Part shown: positions 34,601 through 46,911 of the stretch, in pieces
How the letters are laid out: each line of letters starts with the position of its first letter
How positions within the stretch are numbered: the first letter of the stretch is position 1
Position numbers and translations under genes: made by a program
The notes under the pieces: model-generated
Database searches by the model: none
The model's input: the letters and a program-made list of their open reading frames with translations, nothing else
What the model was told of the DNA's origin: nothing
NCBI GenBank assembly: GCA_964019055.1
Contig: OZ025211.1
Span: forward strand, 5,533,835 to 5,597,834
Length of the DNA stretch: 64,000 bases
Source: Anthopleura xanthogrammica
Lineage: Eukaryota; Cnidaria; Anthozoa; Actiniaria; Actiniidae
Reading direction: 5' to 3'

Positions 34601-37374
34601 TCACCAAGCTTGTACTACACAACAGTGAGTTTCTACGGTGTATAATAGCAGTGCAGAATCATGAATGTTTTATTCCATGGCAGTTATGAACAGAGCTTTC
34701 AATAATATTTGGAGTAGACGGTCAATCCAAAAAAGTAGGGGTCCGTATCCCCCAAGGGGCCGTAACTTTATTTGGCAATGAATAAATTTTTTGTCAAAAT
34801 AGCCGGCAGTTTAAGGTGAAGTATCCGGCGATAAACTGCCGGTAGCCGCCTTTTATTGAAAGCTCTGTATGAAGCTCAAGTTCTTTTAAAAAATAATAGA
34901 CCCCTCCTGAGAAATGAAACCTATTGTTTTGTCCTCCAAATTGAGCTGTATTTCCAAGTGCTGCAAGGGAGCTATACCTTTCTAGTTCATTCATCATGTC
35001 TTGTTTCTGCATCTCAATGACAGATAATGTACTCTCAAGATGAGAAGTCCTCTCCTTCAGCTGTTGAAATTAGAAGGAGTAAAGAAAAAACACATTCATT
35101 AAATAAATAAATGGGATTTAGCAGAAGCACCTCTACAGAGTAGCTGAAATTCAATGAAATTCCATTTGGAATTTAGAAGTTAATTTTTGCAAAGGGAGGA
35201 AAACCAGAGAACCCAGAGAAAAACCCTCGAAGCACAGGAGAGAACAAACAAGCAACTATACTGAGTACGACACCAAGCCCGGGAGGAATCGAACTCAGCT
35301 TGCATTGGTGAGAGGCAAGCGCTCTCACCGCTACACCACCAGTGCTTCACAGATAACAATGATGAAAACCATGTAGATTGTTGTGACCTGAAATATTATC
35401 TTGTTTCAAGATGCAGTAAATAAAAGTTAGTCCTTTTCCATACCTTTTGCTTCAATTCCTCTTCACTGAGCATTTCCTCCTTAGCTGGAACTATTAAATA
35501 TTCAATGCATATTAAATTTTATAAATATTTTACTAGGATATATATCATTAATTAGTATATTAAATATCATATTATTTTCCAAATACCAAATTATAGTATT
35601 TTTGTGAGATCATGAACAGTTTTACCCACCATGACCATTCTTTCTAAAAAGTTCCTTTTTTATTTAACAAAGTATCTACAACTTTCAAGATGGCAAAAAT
35701 CAGATCAGATCAGATCAGATCAAAAAAAATTTAACTAGAACATTCTACATACAGAAGCACATAAATCATATTTATTTTAATTTCACTATTATTGAGAAGA
35801 GTTGAGTGTACCTCACCTTCAATGTCTTCATTCTTTATTGCTGTTATTTCAGCTTGCAGCTTTTTTTGTTTTGCTCTCAGAATAGCATTCATGACCTAGA
35901 AATCACAGTATGTGTAGTACCCAGAAATTATTGATCATAACTAAGCTCGAATGTGTAAAACGTTTGCAGCATGCATGAATGAAGAAAAGTCTTTTGATAA
36001 AAAATGTCACAGAAAATTCAAATGTTTGACCTTTTCTCTGCAGGCATTTTGAAAACACTGCATAATATTATTATCTCAATAGTCAATATCGACACGACAC
36101 TGAACTCATCATACAATTGTGCTGCCAACACAATAAGAATACACCATGTATCAGCAGCTTATAAGCCCTGCTTTATTTGTAACTGGGCTTTATTTCAATG
36201 CATAAAGAATGTAATCCAAATTTGTTTGAGGTACTGAGGATAGATACACTTCATAGTAAGTGGACTATAAAAAATGGAGATCTAGCCAAGACAAAACCAT
36301 TTCAAAAAGACAATGAAAAAGACTTACATCCGTCTCATCATTACAATCTATTCCTGTGGAAGGATAGCTGTTCTTCCTGCTTTGAATTCTTGAATGGGTC
36401 TGAAAGACAGTGGATTCTGCAGTGTGAATATAACATACTATCCTTGGAAGTAGAATTTAAGATCTAGATATCACACTATATATCATTCAATGGCTGTAGC
36501 ATCACTGAACACACATGGAAATGGTGATATAAATCCATTCAATTTATCATTTATTTTAATTATTATTATCAAATCTTATATCCTACTAATTTTTTAAATA
36601 CCCTAATTCAACCTATAGGCTCATCAAAGGGCATGGCTATATAACCATTGCAGATTGAATTATAATTTAGCATGTTAGGTTTTGAAGAAGGAGAAAAACC
36701 AGAGAACCTGGAAAAATCCTCAGTTATAATAGTATAATATTTAAATATCATTATTATATCGAAAAATATTTCAGTCTGTTAATTCATTGTTTAAAATATT
36801 TTACCAGATACTGTACGCCTCAATTTTGAGGACTTCCCCTTTTCAAAGTTGGGGATTTTTCAAAAGCTCAACTTTAATTTTTTTGATCACATTTAATGTG
36901 ATAAAAAAAATTTAAAAGCAAAGCTTTTGAAAAATCCCCAATTTTGAATAAATTTTGAATAAATGCACACTGTCCTAGTGCAGTGTACAATGCAGTTACA
37001 AAAAAATGGAAACAAAAATATCATCAATCAATAATATGGTAATTTTGCTTAAATTTATTAAATTCATTAACCCTGAACCACGTGCACAACAACAAATTAA
37101 CGAAATTTAATTTTTACAGGAACTTCCGGATTAGTTCTACTAAACAGCATTAAAAAGAATACATTATTCCAGAAGCGTTGATAAAAAGAACATAATGTGC
37201 ACTATCTAATGGATGTTAAAACAGGTTTGTAATGTATGCTTCTAATAATTATGATAGTAACAGTAATACAATACTAACCTCATAGAGCTTTTCCCACATT
37301 TCTTCACACTTGGCTTTGAGAAACTCTTCCGAGTCATTTACTCGTGTCTTTTCGGCACCAACGCCAACTTCCAT
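31672..37374 (-). CDS. CENPK: Centromere protein K, CCAN subunit (10 coding exons)
   Basis: CENP-K belongs to the CENP-H/I/K/M group of the constitutive centromere-associated network, linking CENP-A chromatin to the outer kinetochore. Exons, in gene order: 37279-37374, 36328-36399, 35817-35895, 35444-35490, 34978-35060, 33996-34097, 33521-33590, 33112-33174, 32522-32590, 31672-31830. They total 840 nt (279 aa; human about 270) with consistent phases. The N-terminus has EEFLKAKCEEMWEKLYE, like the human CEEMW segment. The middle is a long coiled coil rich in Glu, Lys and Leu. The last exon encodes PHDPYIKI, WPPYIELLLRCGIALRH and IKLESF, the family's signature C-terminus. The gene converges on XPC. 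Introns carry SINEs, foldbacks and a minisatellite, and one repeat remnant abuts the donor of the 34978 exon. Confidence 0.93.
32265..32460 (-). mobile_element. tRNA-headed SINE in CENPK intron
   Basis: On the plus strand it reads gaatttagaagttgattttt, ggagggaggaaaaacc, agaacccagaaaaacc, cgaagcaca, then a degenerate tRNA-like head (gggcgggactcaaacc ... gtgctctcactgctaa). It is a reverse-oriented copy of the SINE best preserved at 35155-35345. Confidence 0.75.
32690..33062. repeat. Minisatellite in CENPK intron 8
   Basis: Irregular 25-32 bp units of the type ctagtctgggtggataccc, about 12 copies, most regular at 32930-33060. It ends 50 bp downstream of the donor of the 33112-33174 exon. Confidence 0.85.
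34238..34560. mobile_element. Foldback element in a CENPK intron
   Basis: Inverted arms such as gagacaacagacacgacaggg (34330) against ccctgtcgcgactgttgtct (34436). Outer arms share cattcctt-gacaata / actcaaaggaat. The outer ends resemble the element at 63402-63572. Confidence 0.6.
34920..34972. mobile_element. Half copy of the CCTTGCAGC foldback element
   Basis: Reads ctattgttttgtcctccaaa ... gtgctgcaaggg. It ends only a few bases from the donor site of the CENPK exon at 34978, so it supplies part of that intron's 5' end. Confidence 0.7.
35155..35345 (-). mobile_element. tRNA-headed SINE, best-preserved copy
   Basis: On the minus strand the head reads GGTGGTGTAGCGGTGAGAGC (box A-like), then GAGTTCGATTCC (box B-like), followed by a body ending TTTTTCTCTGGGTTCTCTGG and TTCTAAATTCC. 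This fits a tRNA-derived SINE. The same body recurs at 32265, 38745, 54245 and, partly, at 36675 and 37508. Confidence 0.85.
36675..36725 (-). mobile_element. SINE body fragment
   Basis: Contains gaaaaaccagagaacctgga, the internal part of the SINE, in CENPK intron 1; no head. Confidence 0.55.
36836..36950. mobile_element. Small foldback element in CENPK intron 1
   Basis: Arms caaagttggggatttttcaa (36838) and ttgaaaaatccccaattttg (36927) around a 50-bp loop. Confidence 0.7.
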
Positions 37375-38744
37375 TTTGATAATATTAGAAAATATTAACT
37401 ACATTTGACCTCAATGGTGATGATGTACCTATGGAATAGTTTAGATATAAAAGTTAGGATATATATTTATGCCCCACAACTCTCGCCCTCTTGATTCAAG
37501 GGATTTTATCCTGGTTCTCCAGTTTTCTCCCTTTGCAAAATTCAGCACCCTAAATTCTAACTTGATCGGTCAGAGTTAGCCTTGCGGACAAAATTGGAAT
37601 TCCCTTAGTTACACAATAATTATTGTGTGGTAGGCAAGATAAATAAGGAACAGCGAGGATAGTTTGGAGTACTCCTCTCAAAGTCATGAGAATTGAGCCG
37701 ATTTCTTATAGGTTACACTTTAAAGCAACTGCGGAACAAGAATCTTGAAATATTACTGGATAATATTCTATTCTTTTTGATGACGTCACAATATACAAAA
37801 TAATATATAAATGGTAGAACATGGTTGAGCGTTGGAGTTTTCCGCAAGTTAGCATCTATATGGTTACCTTATTGCTAATGCGGAAGTTCAACGTTTGCAG
37901 TCTTATCAGTTTTTTAAGTATGTGGTCCACTTTTATATAAAAATGGTACAGTTGTTAGGGAGAATATCGTAATATATACCAATTTTAGTTGACACTTTAC
38001 TAAATATTTCAACAGAAATGTTTCTCGTGAACGCTGAAAATTGTTGAGAAAGTGCAACCATGTGCTTGCAACGTGGAATACTAACTTGTTAGGAGTCAGC
38101 TTTTTCGAAAATTCTTACAAGGTAAGTCACTTTTAATCTTGATACACTAAACAAATATCAACAACAAAGTGTTTAGAATGGTTACAACTGAATTACAATC
38201 CTTTTCTGATTACAAGGGAATTTTTTTGGGTAATACCCTTTAGAGTTTGGTAAGTCTGGAGCTGAAGTTTATGTCTGCCCAGTGGCTAAAATGAAAGCCG
38301 GTCATCTCGTTTAATGATATGCGCACATGCTTTCGTCATTTTATTTCTGAAAATATTCTCTTATTTTGATAACAAAATAGCAACTTGTTTTTATAAATAC
38401 ATTTTAATATATATTCATGTTTACAGTATTTTACTGTTATGAGTCTATATTATCTTTTCCTTTTGATTCATGTCTCGTATTTTTGGGGGTAACTACGTAT
38501 GTACATGTGTTTGTGAACATTTGAAATACTTAGTGAAATTGTAAATTTAATCAGAATTTTAAAATGTTAAGAGGATAAGAGTATCAAAATTAAAATTTGA
38601 GATTTGGTTTGGATAATCATCCTTTCTTGCAGCTAAATATATAGTTGAATTGTGAAGCATGCAACTCCACGTGGCCAAGTTGAAAGCATACAAAAGTTCC
38701 GCATCCAGTGGCCATGTGCCTCATGTCTGACCAAAGAGCACAGC

Positions 38745-38932
38745 TCTGATTGAGTAAGGGTTGATTTTTGCAGAGGAAGGAAAACCAAAAAACTTGGAGA
38801 AAAACCCTCGAAGCAAGGGAGAGAATCATTTTATCAACAAACTCAACTCATTTTATGGTGCCAAATCCTGGGATCAAACCGGAACATATTGGGGAGAGGC
38901 ATGATACTACTCACTACACCACCATTTTAAAT
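38745..38932 (-). mobile_element. tRNA-headed SINE
   Basis: Plus strand: gttgatttttgcagaggaag, gagaaaaaccctcgaagca, then ccaaatcctgggatcaaacc and ctactcactacaccacca, the inverted tRNA-like head. Confidence 0.8.
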
Positions 38933-39117
38933 ATATTAATTGATAGCTAGATGAAACCATAGAAATTTCAATAATTATATTCATAGATACATATTTATAA
39001 ATCAACAACTCTCCAAAAATTAAAATGCAAAACTATTTTTATCATTTTTTCATCACCACCATTATTATAATAACTATTGATTTTATTATTTTCATGCATT
39101 TGAATTTATTAGTTTTA

Positions 39118-39326
39118 CAGTGCAAATCGAAAAACCGTGGGCACCCAGAAATATTATTCAGAAATAATTTATTGTTTGTTGATCAGAAACGACTCTCTAA
39201 CTACGAGAAGTTCATCTGACTACAAATCAGTTGAACTTCTTACAGTCAGACGGTTGTTTCAGATTGCTCCACGAACCATACACGATTTCTGATTTCTGGG
39301 TGCCCACAGTTTTTCGATTTGCACTG
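39118..39326. mobile_element. Tc1/mariner-like MITE, 209 bp
   Basis: Inverted ends of about 36 bp beginning CAGTGCAAATCGAAAAAC (left) and mirrored on the right, flanked by TA dinucleotides at 39116-39117 and 39327-39328. The CAGT start and TA borders point to Tc1/mariner. No transposase. Confidence 0.85.
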
Positions 39327-40224
39327 TAAGTAAATTTATGGGAGTAAAAATATCTATTTTTCTCCTTTTTTACCAGTGACTTGCGTGACCTTACAACTAC
39401 TGATTTTCTTCGATTCACACATCTGTTCATTAGCATAGAACGCACACAGCTCATTAATATTTCATGTCATCATTCTTTTTGCAATACTGAAACCAAGCAT
39501 TTGAGCAATATGCTGAAGCTGTCAGAAACACGCTCTGCCGTCACACACTGCATCGCTAATGTAAATCCTTGATAGCAGAAACTTTTTGAATCTCAATTCA
39601 ATCAAAGATTAATCAATGATTAATCAATAGTTATTCATCTCAAATTATAAATTTATAAAAATTAAGTTATTTAGAAATTCAGTTTTACATTTCTATTTTA
39701 CTCAAAAGAACAATAAATTAGCAAGAAAATAAGGAAGCATAAATATAGTAGTATTCGTGAATTATTTTCAAATTCTGAAATTTTCTACCACCAACCGAGC
39801 TTATGCTTCATCAAAAAATTTAAATTTTATAAGCTGCTTTATTAGAAGATTATGACCTTTGTTGTTTAGTTATTTGGCATGCATTAAGTTATTCAAAGTA
39901 AGCACATTTTCAGAAAGTGAAAACTAAACTACTGGTATAAAACAAACAAACGGGTCAAAAATAGCTCTGGCCTTTTCAAAATTTTCCGCCAAAAATGACA
40001 GCGTGCAACAAACTCTTGCAAATCAATCAAAATCTTACCCTATTGCAGCGAGATAAACTCAAAAAAATCATAGTGAGGTGGAGATATGTGCCCTGTTTAG
40101 TCAATTATACCTTGTTTTCAGCAGTTTACATCTTGTTCTTGGCGAAAAGGGTCAAAATATTGATTGTTATTAAGAAGTCGTCCGCCATTTTGGGGACTGT
40201 TGGCAGGACCTGCCCGAACAAGTC

Positions 40225-40552
40225 TTGGCGCGCGCTTCGGCTTCCAATCACGTGATCCAGAATGATTGACACTTTTGAATGAATGAACTTTATTTCCGAC
40301 CTCAGTGTCAACGGCAACCAATAGCAGCGCGTCTTTTCAGTTGATATAGCAACATTTTGAAGGAAAAAGAAAAGGACAATGGCGTCGGTTACGGACGGTA
40401 GTAAAGTTTTTTACCCGCTTAAGACGAAGGCCTAAAAAAAGCCAGCGAAGGGATTTTTTGGGTGGAAATAAGGCGAAAGTAGAGGGATTTTTCCGTCGTA
40501 ATCAGAGGAGTAACACGCGCTCCTAATTAAGGGACTTCTTCTGCGAACTTCG
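40225..40552 (+). promoter_or_regulatory. Possible distal promoter and non-coding first exon
   Basis: A locally GC-richer patch (ttggcgcgcgcttcgg, cacgtg) is followed by transcribable sequence ending in a good splice donor (cttcgag|gtgagt at 40552/40553). An ATG at about 40379 opens only an 18-codon frame. It could be an upstream non-coding exon of the HBP1-like gene; no sequence link proves this. Confidence 0.3.
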
Positions 40553-43500
40553 AGGTGAGTTGAGATATTTTTTTCATTCAAAGAGTGAAGGAATTTTCGT
40601 GGATCCAGTGATTACGAACTATGTAAACAGCTGGGATACAACTGATTTTCAGCTGTTTTTACGTTTTTCTTGCATCAAAAAAAGTACAAAACTTCGCGAG
40701 ATTTTGGATCTTGAACAGGATCCAGCAACGTCGAGTGCTGGAATCATATTTTGCTATATATTTCAGCTCTCGATCAAGCCATTATTTTCGTTTTACAATG
40801 ATCGTGCCATAACAATAGTACGTGTGGTACAAGTTATAAACAATGAAAAACCACGGGATAGCTCCTATGAAATAGTACCTTTCTCATCCTAAAATGCTTC
40901 GCCAAGTGCTGCAAACTTGCAAAAGTCAAGCAATTAACTTTTGGATGTAGTCGGGGATTCCCCATGCAGAGTTTGGTGCAGTTTTATCTCGCTGTCAATG
41001 ACTTCAAAATTGGTACAAATGTATGTATACATACGCATATAAAAATCAATTTTTCACACTTTTAAGTTGACCCAGCAATGGTAAACATCCAAAGCAATGT
41101 TAGATTGTATTAAAATTTTGTACATCATCGCGAGCGTGAGAGAAAATCCTGCGACAATTTAGCGCCTGTGTCTGTTTTAGTGTCTGTTTTCGTATTTCAT
41201 ACATTTCAATGGCATTCCTTCGCACCGCAAGTCGTATATATGACACTGAGCAGTTTCATTCAAAATCAAGTTAAAGAACCTTACTAAGTACTTTTAAGGA
41301 CTTCCAAAAAATTGCTATTCATTTTTTTAGCAACTTTATTACACGATTCTTGATCAAATTTAACGTATCGCTCTTGAGAAGTCGTTCAAGTTCATTTTAT
41401 TTGAGAACTATCGCTTACAGTTTGTGCAGTTTAATGAGATGCCAGTGGTCCGACTCAACTTTTGTCATGCAAATTCGTATAAGGTGATCTATTGTTCTAT
41501 CTTTATACAATAAAACAATGTGTTCTTTCAGTACTAAAATGTCCAAAACTTCGAAGAAAAACTGTCAGCCAATTCATTGGAGGTGAAGCCCTCACTTGTA
41601 ACTTGTATATGTGCTTTTAGAAAGCGAAATAATCCCAATTCTGTAAGAACCATTACCCCATCCATGCCCACAAAAGAAGACCAAATAAGGAAGGAATATG
41701 ATTTGATACACTAAATGTAATAGAGCTTCATGCTACAGAACCCGAACGTAATTCTCTTAAATCAGTTTTGGGTGTTTTTCCCGCTCTTTTCTATCGAGAA
41801 CGATTTGTAAAGTTATACCTTTTCCTGAAATTAGAGTAGCTAGGGAGGTCCAGCTGCACAGCATGTCAAAACTAGCTAATCTTAGAGTGCTTTCACGATT
41901 TCTCTTTGCAAGGGAGTCTTCTTTTCTAGTAAAAATCCTGTTTATTGATTCCTCTATTTCTCACTTTTATGAAAAATTGCACGAAAAGGTTGTATAAATT
42001 ACTGCTAAAAACAAAGAGTAAAATTGTAATATGCCAAAGGATTGGCGCGTCCAACTGTGTCTTTTTCAAAGACTGTTGTCAAAGCTCTCCCTCAAAGTTT
42101 TTTCCTGACAATACGAACTTGGAGATAGACTGCTGTGTCGCCTTGGCTAGTTGACCTCGTCTCATTCTTCATGATTCGTTCAAGTGTATCTGAACATTGA
42201 ATTTTACTTGACTGACGTGTGGCTTAAGAGCTGGCAAGACTCGTATTATATGATAATAATAGTTTTATCGATAATCTGATGATATCGCTTCGTATTTGTT
42301 ATGTAATTTGTTTGAAATTATATTAAGTTGTCCCCTTTTTTTCTTTCAATTTTTTTTATTGTTCAGTTCCACTTCAATTTTATATATTTTATTCAAGGAC
42401 TTAAAGATACACATACTCGATCTATTATCAAAATAGGTCGAAAAAGATTCCCAACCTATATTACAAATTCGTTCATACTGGCCAGCTTGATAAAGAAGAT
42501 TTTGCCCGCAACACTCAAATGGCTTGCCATTTTACCAATGCAAAAATAGGAAAGCAAGCACCAACCTATCTTAGGGCTTTCAAACAAATCTTTCATTTTG
42601 TAGTCCCAATTTTGGGGGATATTTCCCTTGTACGCAAAACAGCTCCGATACGATCGAGTCAAGGGTATTTTTCCCTTGCACACGTCCTGTTTGCCCTTTG
42701 CCTTTTTCCGTTGACTGTCACAAAACTCTTGTCACATCATTGATGTGTTAATCTTTCTTCCGTTTTATTAATCTCTTCTTGTAAAATTGATTTCGCATTT
42801 CAATATCTAAAACCTCGATGGCAGTTGATTAATTAGTTTAAAAATACCATTCCATTTTGCTCACCATGGCGCTTACTCAGCTTACTAAACGTGCCTACGA
42901 CTATTCTTGAAGTAATGAATCAAAGGTCTCAACTTGTTGGGTAACCCGTTGCCAGGCAACGTGAGTTAGCTTGTGTACAATAGGGAGGGGGTAAGTCAAG
43001 TAGCGTAAAATTCATCGTAATCACAAGTTTTATAATAACAAATGTATCAATCTAAAGCACTTTTCTTGCTTGTTATGATTCTTAATTAGAAATGTCATAA
43101 AAAAATTTATTATCTTGATTCCTCTTATCATATCTAGTTACCGTAACTGGTATTGCGCGGATTTCCGATGCACGTCTCACCATTTCACAGAAAACCTTTC
43201 AAACGTTTCCCTCTCTTACCAAATTTTTACTCAGTTTTCTGTACAAATTACCCCACCAGACAGGTTTTTTAATCTAAAAGCAATTCGGTGAAAATTATAC
43301 CTCTGTCACCATTTATTTCGCCAGCTGTGTTAGGCGGGCTCTTGTATCATGATTAGGGGTCTCAAATCTGTTAATGGAGTTTGTACTTCTGTTTTATTTG
43401 CAAAGATAAGCTTTGTTAATCCTTCTACAGCCCTCCTTTCGTACCGGGATGATACACAAGCCATTGTTTTCTTGTCAAGATTTAATAGTTTGAAATGATA

Positions 43501-46500
43501 GATTTTCTTTGCTTCCCTAAAGTACCTTAAATGCCCGACTGAATACCCTTTGTCTATTAGCTGTTTTCATTAAAGAATTCTTTCCCTAGTCTTTCTAGCA
43601 GTAGTATGAATCCAAGCTAAGATAAAAATTCATTTGTAAAGTAATCTAGAGGGACAAAATATTCGTTTAATTTCTCTTCAGAAAAAAACGAAAAAGTTGA
43701 GCGGCTTAAGTCTTTTGCATTCTGAATGATGCTAAACTGCAACTAAATATTCCACTTGATTCAAGTCGACCAACTACTCTAAATTTTGAATAGACGTTGA
43801 CAAGTAAATAAAGTTAACGTTTTGAAAATATACCGTTTATTGAAGCAAAAAAACTGCGTGGTATTAAAACGCATCATACAATCCATGGTTCGGGAAACTT
43901 TTTGAAAAACAACTTTTTTTCCTCAGCTTCGTATAGACATTTTGTTCTTCGTGTCATGTTTTCGTGGTATTATATCATATATCTCAAGCGTACACTCATG
44001 ATGCAAAGCAGTTCCTCTTCCTTTGAACATTGAATCCTGATCCATTTATGATAAAAAATTTGAACGTACTAATTGAACAGCATTATCCGCTTGACCCCAT
44101 AAACCTGGACAAAAAAATTCTGTCAGTACTTTTCTTGAAGAGCCAGCTGTGAATCGAACGGCCTGTAATGACTCGTGTTCATTTCTCAGGTTTTTGCCTA
44201 GCTAATTTTTTCATGACAACTGCCTCCAGCATACCTCAGGAACGCTCTTTCATTATCAATTTGCATCGATTTGTGCTACAGTTCCACAGTTTTTCACTTT
44301 TTGCGTGATAATTGGTAGTAGATTTGTATATCTTTAGTCGTATTTGGTTGTTTATCTAAGATATACTGGTATTAACCGTATTGTCGTGTTTGTCGAAACC
44401 TCCCAGGAGACATGGCTTGAAGACAATGGTATGTCTGACCCGATGGGTTGTACGCGCGCGCGCTTCGCACGGAAGAGATCTAGACACTACCTGTTGACAG
44501 TTGGCAATATGTCTGGCGCGTGCCCTAGGGGTAGACTAAGCCTCATATACACCAGCTGTGATTAACATTCCATCTTCTTCTTTTCCTCTCTTGTTGTAAC
44601 TGACTATTTAATATTTTCTCCACGTTTTTTACAAAATCTTGACTTAGTCAACCACTTTCGGGCAGATCGCTGAGAAAAAAAATTTTTTTTCCAACTTTTA
44701 TTAAAATCGCTCGAACTTGTGTCCTTGCAACGAGCCGTATGTCTCTATTAATTTTATTTATTTGCTAAGTTTATACTAACAGTAAAGAATTTTAACAATA
44801 TATAGTACCGTGATATCAAACCACCTCAGTCTGATCCTTTAGATCGAGGAAAGCCATTTAACGGTCAGACTCGTTAGATTGTGGTAATCAAGACTGAAAG
44901 CCATTTGATGGTCCGATACTTAAGATCATGTCGAAAACCATCGAACGGCAGACCTTTTAGATTGTGCTTGGAAAGCCATTTGATGGTCAGACCCTTCACT
45001 GAGATTGTTACAACTAAGAAAGCTATTCAACGCTTTAACTGTCAGTCCTTTGCAGCCGTTCTTAGTGTCGGTCAGGGATTTTGAGGCCGACACTAAGTCA
45101 GACTCTTTAGACTATATGGCAAACCATATAACGGTCAACCTCATAGAATGCAGCGGGCAAGAAAGCCATTTGATGGTCAGACCCTTTAGACTATGGCAAA
45201 CCATATAACAGTCAGCCTCATGGAATGCGGCAAGAAAGCCATTTGATGGTCAGACCCTTGAGACTAAGACAAACCATTTAACGGTCAGCCTCATGAAATA
45301 TGGCAAGAAAGCCATTTGATGGTCAGACCCCGGGGTTTAGACTATGGCAAACCATTTACCAGCCATCCTCATGGAATGCGGCAAGGAAGCCATTTGATGG
45401 TCAGAACCTTTATACTATGCCAAACAATTTAATGGTCAAACCCTTAAGATTGTGGTAATCGGAAAAGCCACATTTAGTTGTCAAACTCTTTAGATTAACG
45501 GTCAGCCTCTTTGAAATATGGCAAGAAAGCCATTTGATGGTCAGCCCCTTTGGAATGTGGTAAGAAAGCCATTTGATGGTCAGACCCTTTAGACTATGGC
45601 AAACCATGTAATGGTCAGCCTCTTTGGAATGTGGCAAGAAAGCCATTTGATGGTCAGCCCCTTTGGAATGTGGTAACGGAAAGCCATTTGATGGTCAGAC
45701 CCTTTAGACTATGGCAAACCATTTAATGGTCAGCCTCTTTGGAATGTGGCAAGAAAGCCATTTAATGGTCAGCCCCTTTGGAATGTGGTAAGAAAGTCAT
45801 TTGTTGGTCAGACCCTTTAGATTATGGCAAACCATTAACAGTGAGGGCAATCGAACCATGAACACTTGATATTTTTATATTTTTTATCTTATGAACTTTC
45901 TACTGCTTCAAACCTTCTGAAAATGAAGCACTGAACTCAAATAATCTTATTGTTCAAAATAAATCATATTTCCAATCGATTCACACAAGGAATAAAGGAG
46001 AAAAAAAGTATGAAAAAACCTCAAAGTGTTCACGGTTCGAGTGTTCACGGTTTGATGGTCAGCCCCTTTTGCAAGGTCCAAAAGAAACCATTACAAAGAC
46101 GCCTTGGTGCAATGCACAGCCTCCCATGAAATCCATTTTGCAGTCAGATCCTGTACCTTGCAAATGTGCAAAAATTTGGCACCAGTCGTGGTATGCGTCC
46201 ATTGTTTATGTCACTAACACAACTTCTGCTAACTTACCAGCTCTTTAGTTTCCAATTACCAGTGCAATCAATCCACTCGATTGTTTATCTTTTATTCATT
46301 GTGAACCTATTCTGAGTAATGTCCTGTTGAATAACAACCAATAAACGCGTCTAAACAATTATTTATTCAGACCGACGTGACGTCAATTCCAGCCATTGTT
46401 TACAAGTCAAACAACACTTGGAGTATGGAATAAATTAATGCAACGTTGTAGCAACGTTGTCTGTACAAATGTCCATTAAAAACTGGCTTTTCTGTGATCA

Positions 46501-46911
46501 AAACTTCAAGAAATTCAAACTTGTTTGTCCGTAGAAAAAAAACTTCTCTTAGCGATAATTTTTTTAGCGTTTCGAAAGGATTTCATTGTAGATAAAGTGA
46601 GTGTATGGAGCCGTGGTTATTATGAAATGAATATCATTATGGTGGGCATGTCGGTACTTGCATGATACACAACGCTGCTTCCCGCGCTCTGATTGGCTCA
46701 TCTAGATGAGCAGATGCAAGGTTTCAAGATGAATCGACATCGCCAATTGTTATCTGAAAAGTCATTCACTACGTGAATGAAAGAGCGGGGAAAATTTTTG
46801 CGAACAAGCTGGTGGTTAAACTGTTTTAAAAAGGGAACCAATTGTCATCCATCCTTTGAAGTCGTAACCGGATATTTTCTTTGATTCGCTTGCTGTAACA
46901 CGCGTTAAAAT
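40553..46911. other. Gene-poor interval upstream of HBP1-like gene
   Basis: AT-rich, no family-recognisable exon. Holds a short CG-alternating patch near 44450-44465, the satellite at 44833-45843 and, at the end, a candidate first exon of the next gene. Most would be intron if the distal promoter is real. Confidence 0.45.
44833..45843. repeat. Satellite-like array, 73-78 bp unit from two half-units
   Basis: About 13 units. Each has two related halves, gccatttgatggtcagaccc...actatggcaa and accatttaatggtcagcctc...aatgtggcaa. Clear spacings are 45231, 45304 and 45382. A 50-bp piece of the Mutator-like MITE interrupts it at 45048-45100. Confidence 0.9.

Larger units (their letters stand above)
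37375..40224. other. Intergenic, upstream of CENPK
   Basis: AT-rich. Contains a forward SINE body fragment near 37508-37580 (ggttctccagttttctccct), the SINE at 38745-38932 and the MITE at 39118-39326. No coding sequence recognised. Confidence 0.5.

Noticed and set aside
40379..40435. 18-codon frame starting MASVTDGSK
   Set aside because: Too short and ends before the nearby donor; at most an upstream ORF.
44833..45843. Regular repeats that could suggest a CRISPR array
   Set aside because: Units are contiguous with no unique spacers, and the surrounding genes are animal genes; it is a tandem satellite.
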